Positions 56,448-64,000 of a stretch of 64,000 nucleotides of DNA are shown here, in pieces. Origin of the DNA: Wohlfahrtiimonas sp. G9077 (GTDB lineage: Bacteria > Pseudomonadota > Gammaproteobacteria > Cardiobacteriales > Wohlfahrtiimonadaceae); contig NZ_NEFD01000004.1 in assembly GCF_002252155.1 (NCBI RefSeq), forward strand, positions 1 through 64,000. The letters are read 5' to 3'. Position numbers and translations under genes: made by a program. Within the stretch, counting starts at the first letter, position 1, and every line of letters begins with the position of its first letter. Under the pieces are notes generated by a model. That model was not told the origin of the DNA. It ran no database searches and was given only the letters and a program-made list of their open reading frames with translations.

Positions 56448-57618
56448 GAGATGATTTTCCAATGATTAAACTTGTATTGTTGCCACCAAAGGCAAAGGAA
56501 TTTGAAAGAATGATGGGAGATGTGATCATGTAGTGCTCGGTGATGACATGGATGGGCATCAATCTCTCATCAAACGGATTGTCAGGCGAAAAAGATTGAA
56601 TGGGCAGCGGGAGATCATGTTGCAAAATCAGTGCTGATAAACCAAGCTCTGTGATGCCTGCGGCACCTAATGTGTGTCCTGTCAGTGCTTTTGTGGAGCT
56701 GCATGGCACTTGATCATGAAAAATGGCATGCACTGCCTTTGCTTCTGCGGAGTCATTGAGGGCGGTGCCGGTGCCATGCAAATTAATGTAACCAATTTCT
56801 GATGGCGATAAATTAGCATGTGCCAATGCTCGCATCATAGCGGACTGTGCACCTTTGCCTTCAGGATGAGGCGCTGAGATGTGATGCGCATCTGAGGAAT
56901 GACCGTAACCGAGCAACGCAAGGGGCGCTTCTTTTTTTGAAAGAATCATTAAACCTGAAGCTTCTCCGATGCTGATGCCGCTACGATGTTGACTCAAAGG
57001 CATGCAAGGCGTCATGGATAAGGCACCTAATGCATGAAAGCCATTGATGGACAATTGACACAAAGAGTCTGTGCCACCGACAATGGCGGCATCAATGATG
57101 CCGGCCTCAATGAGGGCAGCACCACTGCTGATGGCTTTTGCACTGGAGGAACATGCCGTGGATACGGTATAACAAGGTCCTGTAATCCCAAGATAAGCAG
57201 CTAAAAAGTCACTTGGATCCGAAAACATTTGTTGTTGATAATTAAAGTGAGGATCGTGCTCGCCGGTGGCTAAATGATGGGCAAGGGCACGCTCTCCTTC
57301 AGCAATGCCGGAGGTGCTTGTGCCCATGATGATGCCAATGCGATCAGTAGGATAGTTTGCCAATAGCGCCGCCACTTCTTTTTCAATCTGCATGAATGCA
57401 GCCAATGTCAATTGATTGTTGCGTGAGTTATGCTGCATTAACGGAGGGGCAATGGTGGGTAAAGCACCGGTAATTTTTCCAAGGTATGTGGGTGAGTGAT
57501 CAAGCAGCATCGATGCATCTTGCACCAAGCCGGATTGATTCTCTTTTAAAGCCTGAACAATGCTTGCATTATTCATGCCAAGACCATTGACGAGGCCAAG
57601 GGCGTTGATGTAAATCAT
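56431..57618 (-). CDS. apeO: Beta-ketoacyl-ACP synthase of the aryl polyene cluster (ApeO-like)
   Basis: This 395-residue condensing enzyme has Cys156 in VSTACSSSAKA, His291 in NLHGTGTALND and His315 in LTGHTLGAAGI. In characterised APE pathways ApeO elongates the chain as a heterodimer with a chain-length factor, which is not in this window. The ribosome site is GGGAG. It overlaps the next dehydratase gene, consistent with translational coupling. Confidence 0.84.
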   Translation of the reverse strand: MIYINALGLVNGLGMNNASIVQALKENQSGLVQDASMLLDHSPTYLGKITGALPTIAPPLMQHNSRNNQLTLAAFMQIEKEVAALLANYPTDRIGIIMGTSTSGIAEGERALAHHLATGEHDPHFNYQQQMFSDPSDFLAAYLGITGPCYTVSTACSSSAKAISSGAALIEAGIIDAAIVGGTDSLCQLSINGFHALGALSMTPCMPLSQHRSGISIGEASGLMILSKKEAPLALLGYGHSSDAHHISAPHPEGKGAQSAMMRALAHANLSPSEIGYINLHGTGTALNDSAEAKAVHAIFHDQVPCSSTKALTGHTLGAAGITELGLSALILQHDLPLPIQSFSPDNPFDERLMPIHVITEHYMITSPIILSNSFAFGGNNTSLIIGKSSHVSVH

Positions 57619-57631
57619 GCAGTTGCTCCCA

Positions 57632-58198
57632 TCATTGAATGTTTTTAAGCGTTAAGGTGTAGTTTAGCACCTCATTGTGAATTTGTATGGGCACTTTTTG
57701 ATGCCCTTTTTGTGCATATTGGATGGTCAAAATGGTTTTTTGATCCTCATTAACCAATGTGCGCGTTAAACCCTCATCCTGAATGCGAATGGTGCTTGGT
57801 AAATGTCCTTGCCATGCTTTGGCATCATAATGGGCCAACATGATGTTGGCTAAAATTTCAGGCATATTTGGCAAAGGAATGTTGGGGAGATATTGTTCGG
57901 TTGTGATGGCGTGTCCATCATAAACGGTTTTAAACACACGAATGCCCACAGGTGTTAACGCCATGAGGGTTAAGGTATTGTCCTTGATCGTCATCATCGC
58001 CATAAAGGAGAGTTCATGTCCACGAACAGATGTGGTGATGAGTTCTTGAGTGCTCAATGGCGCGTGTAACTTTGGTGCAGGCAGCTGACCGATCAACCGT
58101 TGTGTTAAGTGAAATTCTGTGGGTGCAAGTTGCGGTTTGTTGGCGCAAGCGCTGAGCATCATCACCAATAAGCCTGTGTATAGCCATTTCATCATCAT
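57632..58198 (-). CDS. DUF3261-type lipoprotein of the aryl polyene cluster
   Basis: This protein of about 188 residues has a lipoprotein signal with lipobox LSAC (MLSACANKP) and a mature domain rich in beta strands. A DUF3261 lipoprotein occurs at this position in many APE clusters, where it is thought to act with the LolA-like protein in moving the product to the outer membrane. The start overlaps the exporter stop (ATGATGA); either of two following ATG codons may be used instead. The family name is from context and pattern. Confidence 0.75.
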   Translation of the reverse strand: MMMKWLYTGLLVMMLSACANKPQLAPTEFHLTQRLIGQLPAPKLHAPLSTQELITTSVRGHELSFMAMMTIKDNTLTLMALTPVGIRVFKTVYDGHAITTEQYLPNIPLPNMPEILANIMLAHYDAKAWQGHLPSTIRIQDEGLTRTLVNEDQKTILTIQYAQKGHQKVPIQIHNEVLNYTLTLKNIQ

Positions 58199-60492
58199 AA
58201 CTCCGAAGGGGCACGCGCACGTGCTAAAGGGGCAAGCAGCAAAGCGGTGGCAATGCCGAGCAATAAAATCAGTCCAAAACTCGAGATGGCATTGGTTTGG
58301 CTCAATGCCAATAAACCAAAGGTAAGCTCAGAAATGAGGGCCGCCAATATTAAAGTGATCAATAAGATAGGTGCAGGATTTTTGCTACTGAAAAACAGCA
58401 CATAATCAATGCTGATGCCAAGGACGAGGATCAATGCCATCACACCAAAAAGATTGAGTGTGATGCCAAACCAACCAAAAATGCCAAGGGGCAGCGCGAT
58501 GGCAAGCAATAAAACAATGCTACTGATCATGCCATTTTTTATGCCTTTTAAGCACACTAATGCAATCATCACAATCATCCAAGCGGTACCAAGTAGCCAC
58601 TGCATGGTATGGCGATATTGGCCAAAAAGTGTGGATAAATCGCCCTTACGATCCACCCAATGAAGATTATCGTGTTGCGCAATGGCTGCTTCAATTGCTG
58701 TGGCATCTTTCATATTAATAAGGGGCACAATGACCGCACTGTCGCCACTGGGGAAGGTTTGAATGAGTAAATTCCATCCTTCACTCAAGGGTGTTTGTTG
58801 CCATTCCGATAGGTTCATGGGCTGATCAGGCAGTGAGATGTCATCCACTTCAATGCCAAGACTTGTATATTGTGCCGTCAATTGCGGTAACGTCTCTTTG
58901 AGTAAGGTTAGACGTGCATTTTGTTCGGCATTCGATGCAAATGGCAGCTGTTGATAGCCTTCGATCCAGTCACGTTGTACCCAGTTGTCAAATGTGGGTG
59001 TGAAGGCTTCTAAAGCATGGATCAATGCATCGGGTGATTGGGCTGTCAGCATCACTACGCGTTGATCCATGTTTTGTTTGAGCAACTGCCCAATGGCATG
59101 TTGTTCGGTGACTAAATCTTGTGGCAATGCTTGAAGAGCACCGATGTCATCATTGATTTTAAGCTGCCAAATGCCTGTGCCCGCTATGATCAGTAAAAAG
59201 AGCGGAACGCCAATGCGAAGGCGTGATTGCGTTTGCCAAGCGTTTGTATAAGCGGTGATGGTGCTCAATAAACGCGGCGCTGTACGGGATGGCAATGGGC
59301 GCGTTAATGGAAACCAAGCCACAATGGTGATAAAGACAGCGAGTAATCCTGTAATCGTAAACATGGCCAGTTGCGCTAATCCTGCAAATGGTGCAAACAG
59401 GAGCACCACATAGGCGAGCACAGTGCTGATCAAAGCACCCATCAATGGTGAAAAAATGGCGCGGATGGTGTTCAGCCCAGATGTGTTGGGCAGTAAACTT
59501 CTAAAGGTGAGAAACAACAGTGTGTAATCGATGGCAACGCCAATGATACTCGTGCTCATCACTAAGGTGATGAGGTGAATTTCACGGTCAATGAGGAGCA
59601 CCATCGTTAAGCCAAACATACTGCCAAGCATTAAAGTGAAGAGCGTTAAGCCAATGGCGCGCCATGAGCGGAAAAATAGATAAAAGACTACGATGATGCC
59701 GATCAAAGAGGCCAATCCAATGGTTGTGATGTCATGTTCAGCCAATTTCGCTGCATGATTACCATAAAAGAGCGCGCCGCTTTGTAAAATTGTGGTCGCT
59801 TTAAAATTTTGTAACACGCGTGTTTTGGCCTCAGTGATGGCATTTGCAATGGGTTGTCGTTGCAACATGCCGCTGGCATCATCTGCCACTTCTGCGCGAA
59901 TGAGAAACCAGGTTTGATCAGGTGTCGCAATCGTGATCCAACCATTGGTGATGGAAAATTGTTGGTGCTGCTGCATTTGATTGAGGACAAACGCACGGGT
60001 GAGCAACAGCGGATCATGTTTGATCTCTGCGATTGAGACGCCAGAAAAGGGTGAATACAGTTGTGACAAAATCCACGGTAAGTAACTGTGATTCGCCATT
60101 TTCTCAAAAAGAGTTTGTGGCATCAGCATCGGAGCGCGTTGAATGGCATCGTGCCAAGCATGTAAATCTTCGGGTGATTTTTGCGCTTGAATGTGCGTGA
60201 TGTGCTCAATGTTGCTTAAATCATCCACAAATTGAGTGGCAGCCGCCTCGCCCATTTCTGGCGTGGGGGCAGCAATCATCCACACCAATTGTCGATCAAG
60301 GGTGTTGAGATAACCGTCAACGAGGGCGGGATTGTATTGCGCGGTGCTCTCTTTTGGTAATAAATCAAAAAGATTACTGTTGATGCGGCTGTTAGCAATG
60401 AGCCATGACAATAGTATCAGCGTCATGCAAACGATGACTGCCCAGAGTTTAGCAAAGGTTTGAATGGATTTAGGGGTTAAAATATTTCGCAT
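58195..60492 (-). CDS. MMPL/RND-type exporter of the aryl polyene cluster
   Basis: This protein of about 765 residues has the RND/MMPL layout: one N-terminal membrane helix, a large periplasmic loop (about 30-240), five helices, a second periplasmic loop (about 430-590) and five more helices. Conserved sections are STSIIGVAIDYTLLFLTF and the matching LVLGISIDYVLFFSS in the second half, with the acidic residue of the proton path. It probably moves the finished lipid-linked polyene across the inner membrane. I start at ATG 60492; a GTG at 60501 is possible. Confidence 0.85.
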   Translation of the reverse strand: MRNILTPKSIQTFAKLWAVIVCMTLILLSWLIANSRINSNLFDLLPKESTAQYNPALVDGYLNTLDRQLVWMIAAPTPEMGEAAATQFVDDLSNIEHITHIQAQKSPEDLHAWHDAIQRAPMLMPQTLFEKMANHSYLPWILSQLYSPFSGVSIAEIKHDPLLLTRAFVLNQMQQHQQFSITNGWITIATPDQTWFLIRAEVADDASGMLQRQPIANAITEAKTRVLQNFKATTILQSGALFYGNHAAKLAEHDITTIGLASLIGIIVVFYLFFRSWRAIGLTLFTLMLGSMFGLTMVLLIDREIHLITLVMSTSIIGVAIDYTLLFLTFRSLLPNTSGLNTIRAIFSPLMGALISTVLAYVVLLFAPFAGLAQLAMFTITGLLAVFITIVAWFPLTRPLPSRTAPRLLSTITAYTNAWQTQSRLRIGVPLFLLIIAGTGIWQLKINDDIGALQALPQDLVTEQHAIGQLLKQNMDQRVVMLTAQSPDALIHALEAFTPTFDNWVQRDWIEGYQQLPFASNAEQNARLTLLKETLPQLTAQYTSLGIEVDDISLPDQPMNLSEWQQTPLSEGWNLLIQTFPSGDSAVIVPLINMKDATAIEAAIAQHDNLHWVDRKGDLSTLFGQYRHTMQWLLGTAWMIVMIALVCLKGIKNGMISSIVLLLAIALPLGIFGWFGITLNLFGVMALILVLGISIDYVLFFSSKNPAPILLITLILAALISELTFGLLALSQTNAISSFGLILLLGIATALLLAPLARARAPSEL

Positions 60493-61066
60493 CAAAATCA
60501 CTTAAGGCATCGGCAGTTTTGTGATGCGTAAAATAGAGGTGTGTGACATCATTTTGTTGATCTTTGAGCGCCACTTCACGAATGAATTGATCATGCACCA
60601 AGGTGATGGATCGAAAAATTTGGTTAAATGGCGCCGTTTTTGGTGTCAATACAAATGTTTGCAGCCCCTTTTTTTCAGTGCGTTCTGTGACGGTGAAATA
60701 TTGCTCAATCACCCTTGGATCCATAGTAAAGAGTGCCGAAAGAAGCTGATTGAATTGAAAGAGCATGGGATTGTTTTTTGCGGTGATGACCTCTTTTTTG
60801 CCATGCTCAATTTGCTGCACCATCTGTTTGGGTGTAAAGAGAATGCTCAGCATAAAAGGGGTTTGTTGCTGCCAATAGAGTCCGTGCTTTTCAGCGATGA
60901 TCATTTGACCGCTTGAAATGATCGGTTGTGGTAAACCTTCAATGGTGCGCACTTGCTTAAAATCTGCAGATAAAACAGGAAATGCCGTGGGCAATGTGGG
61001 CATTGCCAAAGCTTGCATGCATAAAGATGTGAGTGCAATTAGGATGATTGAGAGAGATTTAAACAT
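60470..61066 (-). CDS. LolA-like outer-membrane lipoprotein carrier protein
   Basis: This 198-residue protein has a Sec signal peptide (MFKSLSIILIALTSLCMQALA) and a LolA-like half-barrel: SADFKQVRTIEGLPQPIISSG and GLYWQQQTPFMLSILFTP match the strand pattern of LolA. As part of an APE cluster it probably carries the lipidated polyene across the periplasm to the outer membrane. It overlaps the exporter gene and the upstream thioesterase gene, so all three are coupled. Confidence 0.83.
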   Translation of the reverse strand: MFKSLSIILIALTSLCMQALAMPTLPTAFPVLSADFKQVRTIEGLPQPIISSGQMIIAEKHGLYWQQQTPFMLSILFTPKQMVQQIEHGKKEVITAKNNPMLFQFNQLLSALFTMDPRVIEQYFTVTERTEKKGLQTFVLTPKTAPFNQIFRSITLVHDQFIREVALKDQQNDVTHLYFTHHKTADALSDFDAKYFNP

Positions 61067-61482
61067 TGTTGCACACCTCTAATGAGTTCAGGGGGAGATT
61101 GAAATTCTAATTCACGACTGTGACGATTCACGCTCACTTGTGTTGTATAGCCTTCGGTGAGCTTTTGTCCATCTCTTTGATCTGTGATTTGGTAATGAAT
61201 TTTGAGACGGTTTTCATACTCCATCAACATGGCGGTAATGATGATGGCTTGCTCATGGACAAGTGGTTTAATGTACTTTACATGGCTTTCCACAATCGGG
61301 AAGATGTGATCACTGTTGGCCATGGTTTGGTAGCCATAGTTCAAGTGGATCATTAAAGCTTCACGGGCTTTTTCAAAATATTTTAGATAATTGCCATGCC
61401 AAACGATGCCAAGGGGATCTAAATCATAAAATGGCACCACATAATGCACTGAGTGTTCAACGAGGGGTTGTGGACGCTTCAT
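61039..61482 (-). CDS. Acyl-CoA/ACP thioesterase (4HBT hotdog family)
   Basis: This 147-residue hotdog thioesterase has the 4-hydroxybenzoyl-CoA thioesterase signature FYDLDPLGIVWHGNYLKYFE, with the catalytic aspartate in YDLDPLG. In APE clusters such an enzyme may release the polyene from the ACP or act as an editing enzyme. It overlaps the acyltransferase gene upstream by 26 bases and the LolA-like gene downstream by 28 bases. Confidence 0.85.
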   Translation of the reverse strand: MKRPQPLVEHSVHYVVPFYDLDPLGIVWHGNYLKYFEKAREALMIHLNYGYQTMANSDHIFPIVESHVKYIKPLVHEQAIIITAMLMEYENRLKIHYQITDQRDGQKLTEGYTTQVSVNRHSRELEFQSPPELIRGVQQCLNLSQSS

Positions 61483-62422
61483 GTGTTGCTCCTTCGATGG
61501 GTTGCCAGAAAGGGTAAAAATTAAACCATTGTAATGGCGCTTGCAAACAGTAATGGGTTAGATGATCCACATATTCTTGCATCATGCTGATCATCGCTTG
61601 TGTGCGCTCACTGCGGGTCACTGTGGGTACATGTAAGGCATGCAGATGAATGTGATAATGTTTGCCCTTTTTTAAGCCCACCATAAAATATGTGGGAGCT
61701 TTGAGCAACATGGCCAATACAAAAGGGCCTGTGGGAAAGGCCGCAGCCTTACCCAAAAAGTTAAGATTGTGGGCATGATGTCCACGATGATGATGGGCAG
61801 CTGGTAAACGATCGGCTAAAATCGCCACATAATCGCCGCGATCTAAGGCAGATTTTAAAAAGATCATGGTTTCTGGCGTAATGTCAGCGATGGAAACCAA
61901 ATTGATTTGTGATTGAGGGTTTAACTCCGTCAGCACTTGATTAAAACCAGCGGTTTGTTCCACTTGCATCAATACATGAATGGTTTGAGTGGTTTGCATT
62001 TCTGCCAGCGCACGGCATACTTCAATATTGCCTAAATGACTGCCCATGATGAGCATGCCTTCGCGGTGATTGAGAATATCGCGACTCTCTTGACTGAGCA
62101 CCACATCTTTGAGTTCGATTTTGCCGCACCAACAGAGCAATTTATCCAACAATGCTTGTCCAAAACTCATAAAATGGGCAAGGGAATGGCACTTTGGCAC
62201 ATTCATTTGATGGGCGTTTGCATAATGACGAAGCACTGATAAATATTCGATTGATGCACGGCGAGCTGTTTTGCCAAAGAGCCAATAGAGCATCATCACC
62301 GGCCATAAAATGACGGTGAAAAAGCCGCGCCCAAGGGCGCGCTCAATCCATAATAAAATGCGAATGCCAAGCAGTGCACCTTTCATTTCAGGTTGTTCGT
62401 GCCAATCATGGGACTTAGCCAT
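61457..62422 (-). CDS. Lysophospholipid/lipid A-type acyltransferase
   Basis: This 321-residue protein of the LpxL/HtrB-like group has the active-site motif GSHLGNIEVCRALAE (H-x4-E) around residue 125-135, an N-terminal membrane anchor region (LGRGFFTVILWPVMMLYWLF) and a later RLPAAHHHRGH segment. It probably transfers the polyene acyl chain to a lipid or sugar-phosphate acceptor. It overlaps the glycosyltransferase gene by 8 bases. In some APE clusters the two activities are fused. Confidence 0.85.
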   Translation of the reverse strand: MAKSHDWHEQPEMKGALLGIRILLWIERALGRGFFTVILWPVMMLYWLFGKTARRASIEYLSVLRHYANAHQMNVPKCHSLAHFMSFGQALLDKLLCWCGKIELKDVVLSQESRDILNHREGMLIMGSHLGNIEVCRALAEMQTTQTIHVLMQVEQTAGFNQVLTELNPQSQINLVSIADITPETMIFLKSALDRGDYVAILADRLPAAHHHRGHHAHNLNFLGKAAAFPTGPFVLAMLLKAPTYFMVGLKKGKHYHIHLHALHVPTVTRSERTQAMISMMQEYVDHLTHYCLQAPLQWFNFYPFWQPIEGATHEASTTPR

Positions 62423-63155
62423 GGAATTTTCTCCGAATCAAACAGGGCAAGCGTTTGAGCATGCCAAAGACTAAACGGGTGTGCATCCATGAGATCAGAA
62501 CATTGTCTTTCAACATGCGAAAGTGCGAGATGCCATGTTCAGGATAGATCACGCGCGTTTGAATGAAAATCATGGGCACATGTTGCCAATACAGGCGCAC
62601 TAAAATCTCAGTGTCAAAATCCATGTGCACCCCAATTTGTGAGGTTTCGATCACATACAGTGTCATGCCCACAGGATAGATGCGAAAACCGCACATGCTA
62701 TCTTTGATGTCAAATGACAGCGTTTCCACCCAAACCCAAAAATGAGTAATGTAACGGGCATATAAGCGGCCTTTTGGAATGGAATCATCATAGATGGGTT
62801 GCCCTGAGATCACAGCAGCAGGCTCTGCTTGGGAACGGGCGAGAAATTTTGGCACATCAGACAATTGATGCTGACCATCGCTGTCAATTTGAATGGCATG
62901 GGTAAATCCCAATTGATCGGCAACCTCAAGCCCTGTGATCATCGCTTGCCCTTTGCCTTGATTATGTGTGTGATGATGTAAATGAATGCCATATTCATCT
63001 GCAATGGCTTGGAGGCGCGCTGTGTTTTCAGCATCTGAACCATCATTCACCACAATGATGGGGAGATTAAATGCGATTAAATCTGGCATCAATGGCAATA
63101 ATGCGGATGCGTGGTTATAACAGGGAATCACAAAACAAGATTGATGCGTGCTCAT
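62415..63155 (-). CDS. Family 2 glycosyltransferase of the aryl polyene cluster
   Basis: This 246-residue GT2 enzyme has the N-terminal CFVIPCYNHASALL, the DGS nucleotide-binding site in VVNDGSDAEN, and the DxD metal motif in IQIDSDGQHQL. It has no membrane-spanning C-terminal domain, so it resembles the dolichyl-phosphate mannose synthase type. In the cluster it probably glycosylates the lipid anchor. It lies 3 bases from the dehydratase gene. Confidence 0.87.
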   Translation of the reverse strand: MSTHQSCFVIPCYNHASALLPLMPDLIAFNLPIIVVNDGSDAENTARLQAIADEYGIHLHHHTHNQGKGQAMITGLEVADQLGFTHAIQIDSDGQHQLSDVPKFLARSQAEPAAVISGQPIYDDSIPKGRLYARYITHFWVWVETLSFDIKDSMCGFRIYPVGMTLYVIETSQIGVHMDFDTEILVRLYWQHVPMIFIQTRVIYPEHGISHFRMLKDNVLISWMHTRLVFGMLKRLPCLIRRKFHG

Positions 63156-63158
63156 GGT

Positions 63159-63512
63159 TCATCCTTTGGGTTTGAGGCGAATTTTACCTTTGCTCTTGGT
63201 GGCATCGGCTTTAAATTCGAAAGTCAACAAGGCATCTGATGCCAAATCAATGGTGAGCGTAATCACATCATTCGGTATGATGGGCTGCTGAAATTTCACC
63301 TGTTGAATGCCATTGAATTGCAAATCATCGCGAATGAATTGGGCAAAGTAGTGCATCACCCAATCAATTTGGGCAACGCCCGCCAGTAATGGGAAGGTGT
63401 CAAAATGCCCTTGAAACCAAAATAGATCGGGTTCAATGGTGATTTGTAAAGTGACGTGTGTGCTCGAATGTTCTTGGCACACAACGGTATCGGCGAATTT
63501 TTTAATCATCAA
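63159..63512 (-). CDS. apeI: 3-hydroxyacyl-ACP dehydratase-like protein (ApeI-like)
   Basis: This 117-residue short hotdog protein has EPDLFWFQGHFDTFPLLAGVAQIDWVMHYF (residues about 28-57), in which the HFDxFPLLAGV block is the FabA/FabZ-like catalytic region. Such small dehydratases pair with ApeP in APE synthesis. It overlaps the upstream AMP-ligase gene by 11 bases and is in the H-I gene order of other APE clusters. Confidence 0.82.
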   Translation of the reverse strand: MMIKKFADTVVCQEHSSTHVTLQITIEPDLFWFQGHFDTFPLLAGVAQIDWVMHYFAQFIRDDLQFNGIQQVKFQQPIIPNDVITLTIDLASDALLTFEFKADATKSKGKIRLKPKG

Positions 63513-64000
63513 AGAGCTCCTTTAAATCATAGTGGCTCACTTTACCTTGTGCATTGACGGGCGCTTTGTCAATCAATCGCCAACGTTTTGGTAAGGCAAT
63601 CGGCTCAATATAAGCTTTGAGATGTGTGGTCAAATCGTGAATGACGCGTTGTGGATCATCGGGTTGCACCATCACCAACACGGCGCCCAAAATGGTACGC
63701 TGCTTGTGTGTTAAGGGCAATAGATGTGCTTGGCAATTGGGCAGATGCGCTTCAATTCGGGTTTCGATTTCCGTGAGGGAAATGCGCTTTTCCTCGATTT
63801 TGACAATGCGGTCGGTACGCCCAAGAAGCTCAAAACCATTGGAATGCATGGCAATGCGGTCATTGAGGGAAAAATCAGGCTCATCCATTAATGGTGAGTG
63901 AAGGCGCAATGTTTGATCTGCATTTTGCATGATCTGAATCCCGTCAAATGGCTGAAAAAGCGCATCGCAAATGGGCATTCGATGGGCGATCACGCAGGTT
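63502..64000 (-). CDS. apeH: AMP-dependent acyl ligase, C-terminal part (ApeH-like), cut by the window edge
   Basis: The frame is open to the right edge: the codons upstream of the first possible start (GTG 63993) continue without a stop. The visible 163 residues are the end of an ANL-type ligase: LNDRIAMHSNGFELLGRTDRIVKIEEKRISLTEIE (residues about 44-78) contains the hinge motif GRTDRIVKI, and KVSHYDLKE holds the likely catalytic lysine near the end (NAQGKVSHYDL). It would activate the aromatic starter acid, probably for loading on an ACP. Confidence 0.85.
   Translation of the reverse strand, partial: TCVIAHRMPICDALFQPFDGIQIMQNADQTLRLHSPLMDEPDFSLNDRIAMHSNGFELLGRTDRIVKIEEKRISLTEIETRIEAHLPNCQAHLLPLTHKQRTILGAVLVMVQPDDPQRVIHDLTTHLKAYIEPIALPKRWRLIDKAPVNAQGKVSHYDLKELFDD

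Overview
The window is a chromosomal segment of a gammaproteobacterium of modest GC content. The main evidence is the gene order of the complete str, S10, spc and alpha ribosomal-protein operons, the ribF-ileS-lspA-ispH cluster, a sdhCDAB operon and an aryl polyene (APE) cluster. A Cardiobacteriales-type organism (Wohlfahrtiimonas or Ignatzschineria) would fit, but that is a guess from general resemblance and not a sequence comparison.

Layout. Positions 1-1600 are the edge of a mobile island: the tail of an IS3-like transposase, a P4-type tyrosine integrase, paired arm-type repeats and a short tRNA-Ser-like 3' end that may be the attachment site. Positions 1741-8085 are accessory or variable core: a GNAT acetyltransferase, a Bcr/CflA drug-efflux gene with its TetR repressor and a clear palindromic operator, dinB, three minor type IV pilin genes and fdhD. 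Positions 8182-26288 hold rpsL-rpsG-fusA-tuf, then rpsJ to rpsQ, rplN to rpmJ and rpsM to rplQ, all on the plus strand, including rpmD and rpmJ, which are too short for a 60-codon cutoff. Several junctions in this block carry strong hairpins, the oddest being a terminator-like hairpin that splits the spc operon between rplX and rplE.

Positions 26348-31569 carry ribF, ileS, lspA and ispH. A bidirectional terminator separates them from a minus-strand set (an NDUFA9-like reductase, dut, leuB, asd). glmM, tRNA-Arg(CCT) and trkH follow on the plus strand. The 281-base gap after trkH contains one perfect and about five near-perfect DnaA boxes, an exact IHF-consensus match and an AT-rich stretch. 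Gene orientation changes here: genes to the left mostly run rightward and genes to the right mostly run leftward. That argues against a normal oriC and leaves a DnaA-titration or reactivation locus (datA/DARS-like) or a regulatory site as alternatives.

The right part holds a PoxB-type pyruvate:quinone oxidoreductase, a small membrane protein, glnE, a polyprenyl diphosphate synthase (ispB-like), recG, a MORN-repeat lipoprotein, a PhzF-like protein, sdhCDAB, a TauE/SafE transporter and prmC. From 54.0 kb to the right edge runs a minus-strand APE cluster in the order AMP-ligase, dehydratase, glycosyltransferase, acyltransferase, thioesterase, LolA-like, MMPL exporter, DUF3261 lipoprotein, KS, dehydratase, KR, KS. 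It is cut by the window edge, so its ACPs and chain-length factor are not visible.

No CRISPR array, rRNA gene or convincing new defence system was found. The most unusual signals are in non-coding DNA: the DnaA-box cluster, the spc-operon hairpin, the promoter-in-hairpin between fusA and tuf, and the att/IS edge.
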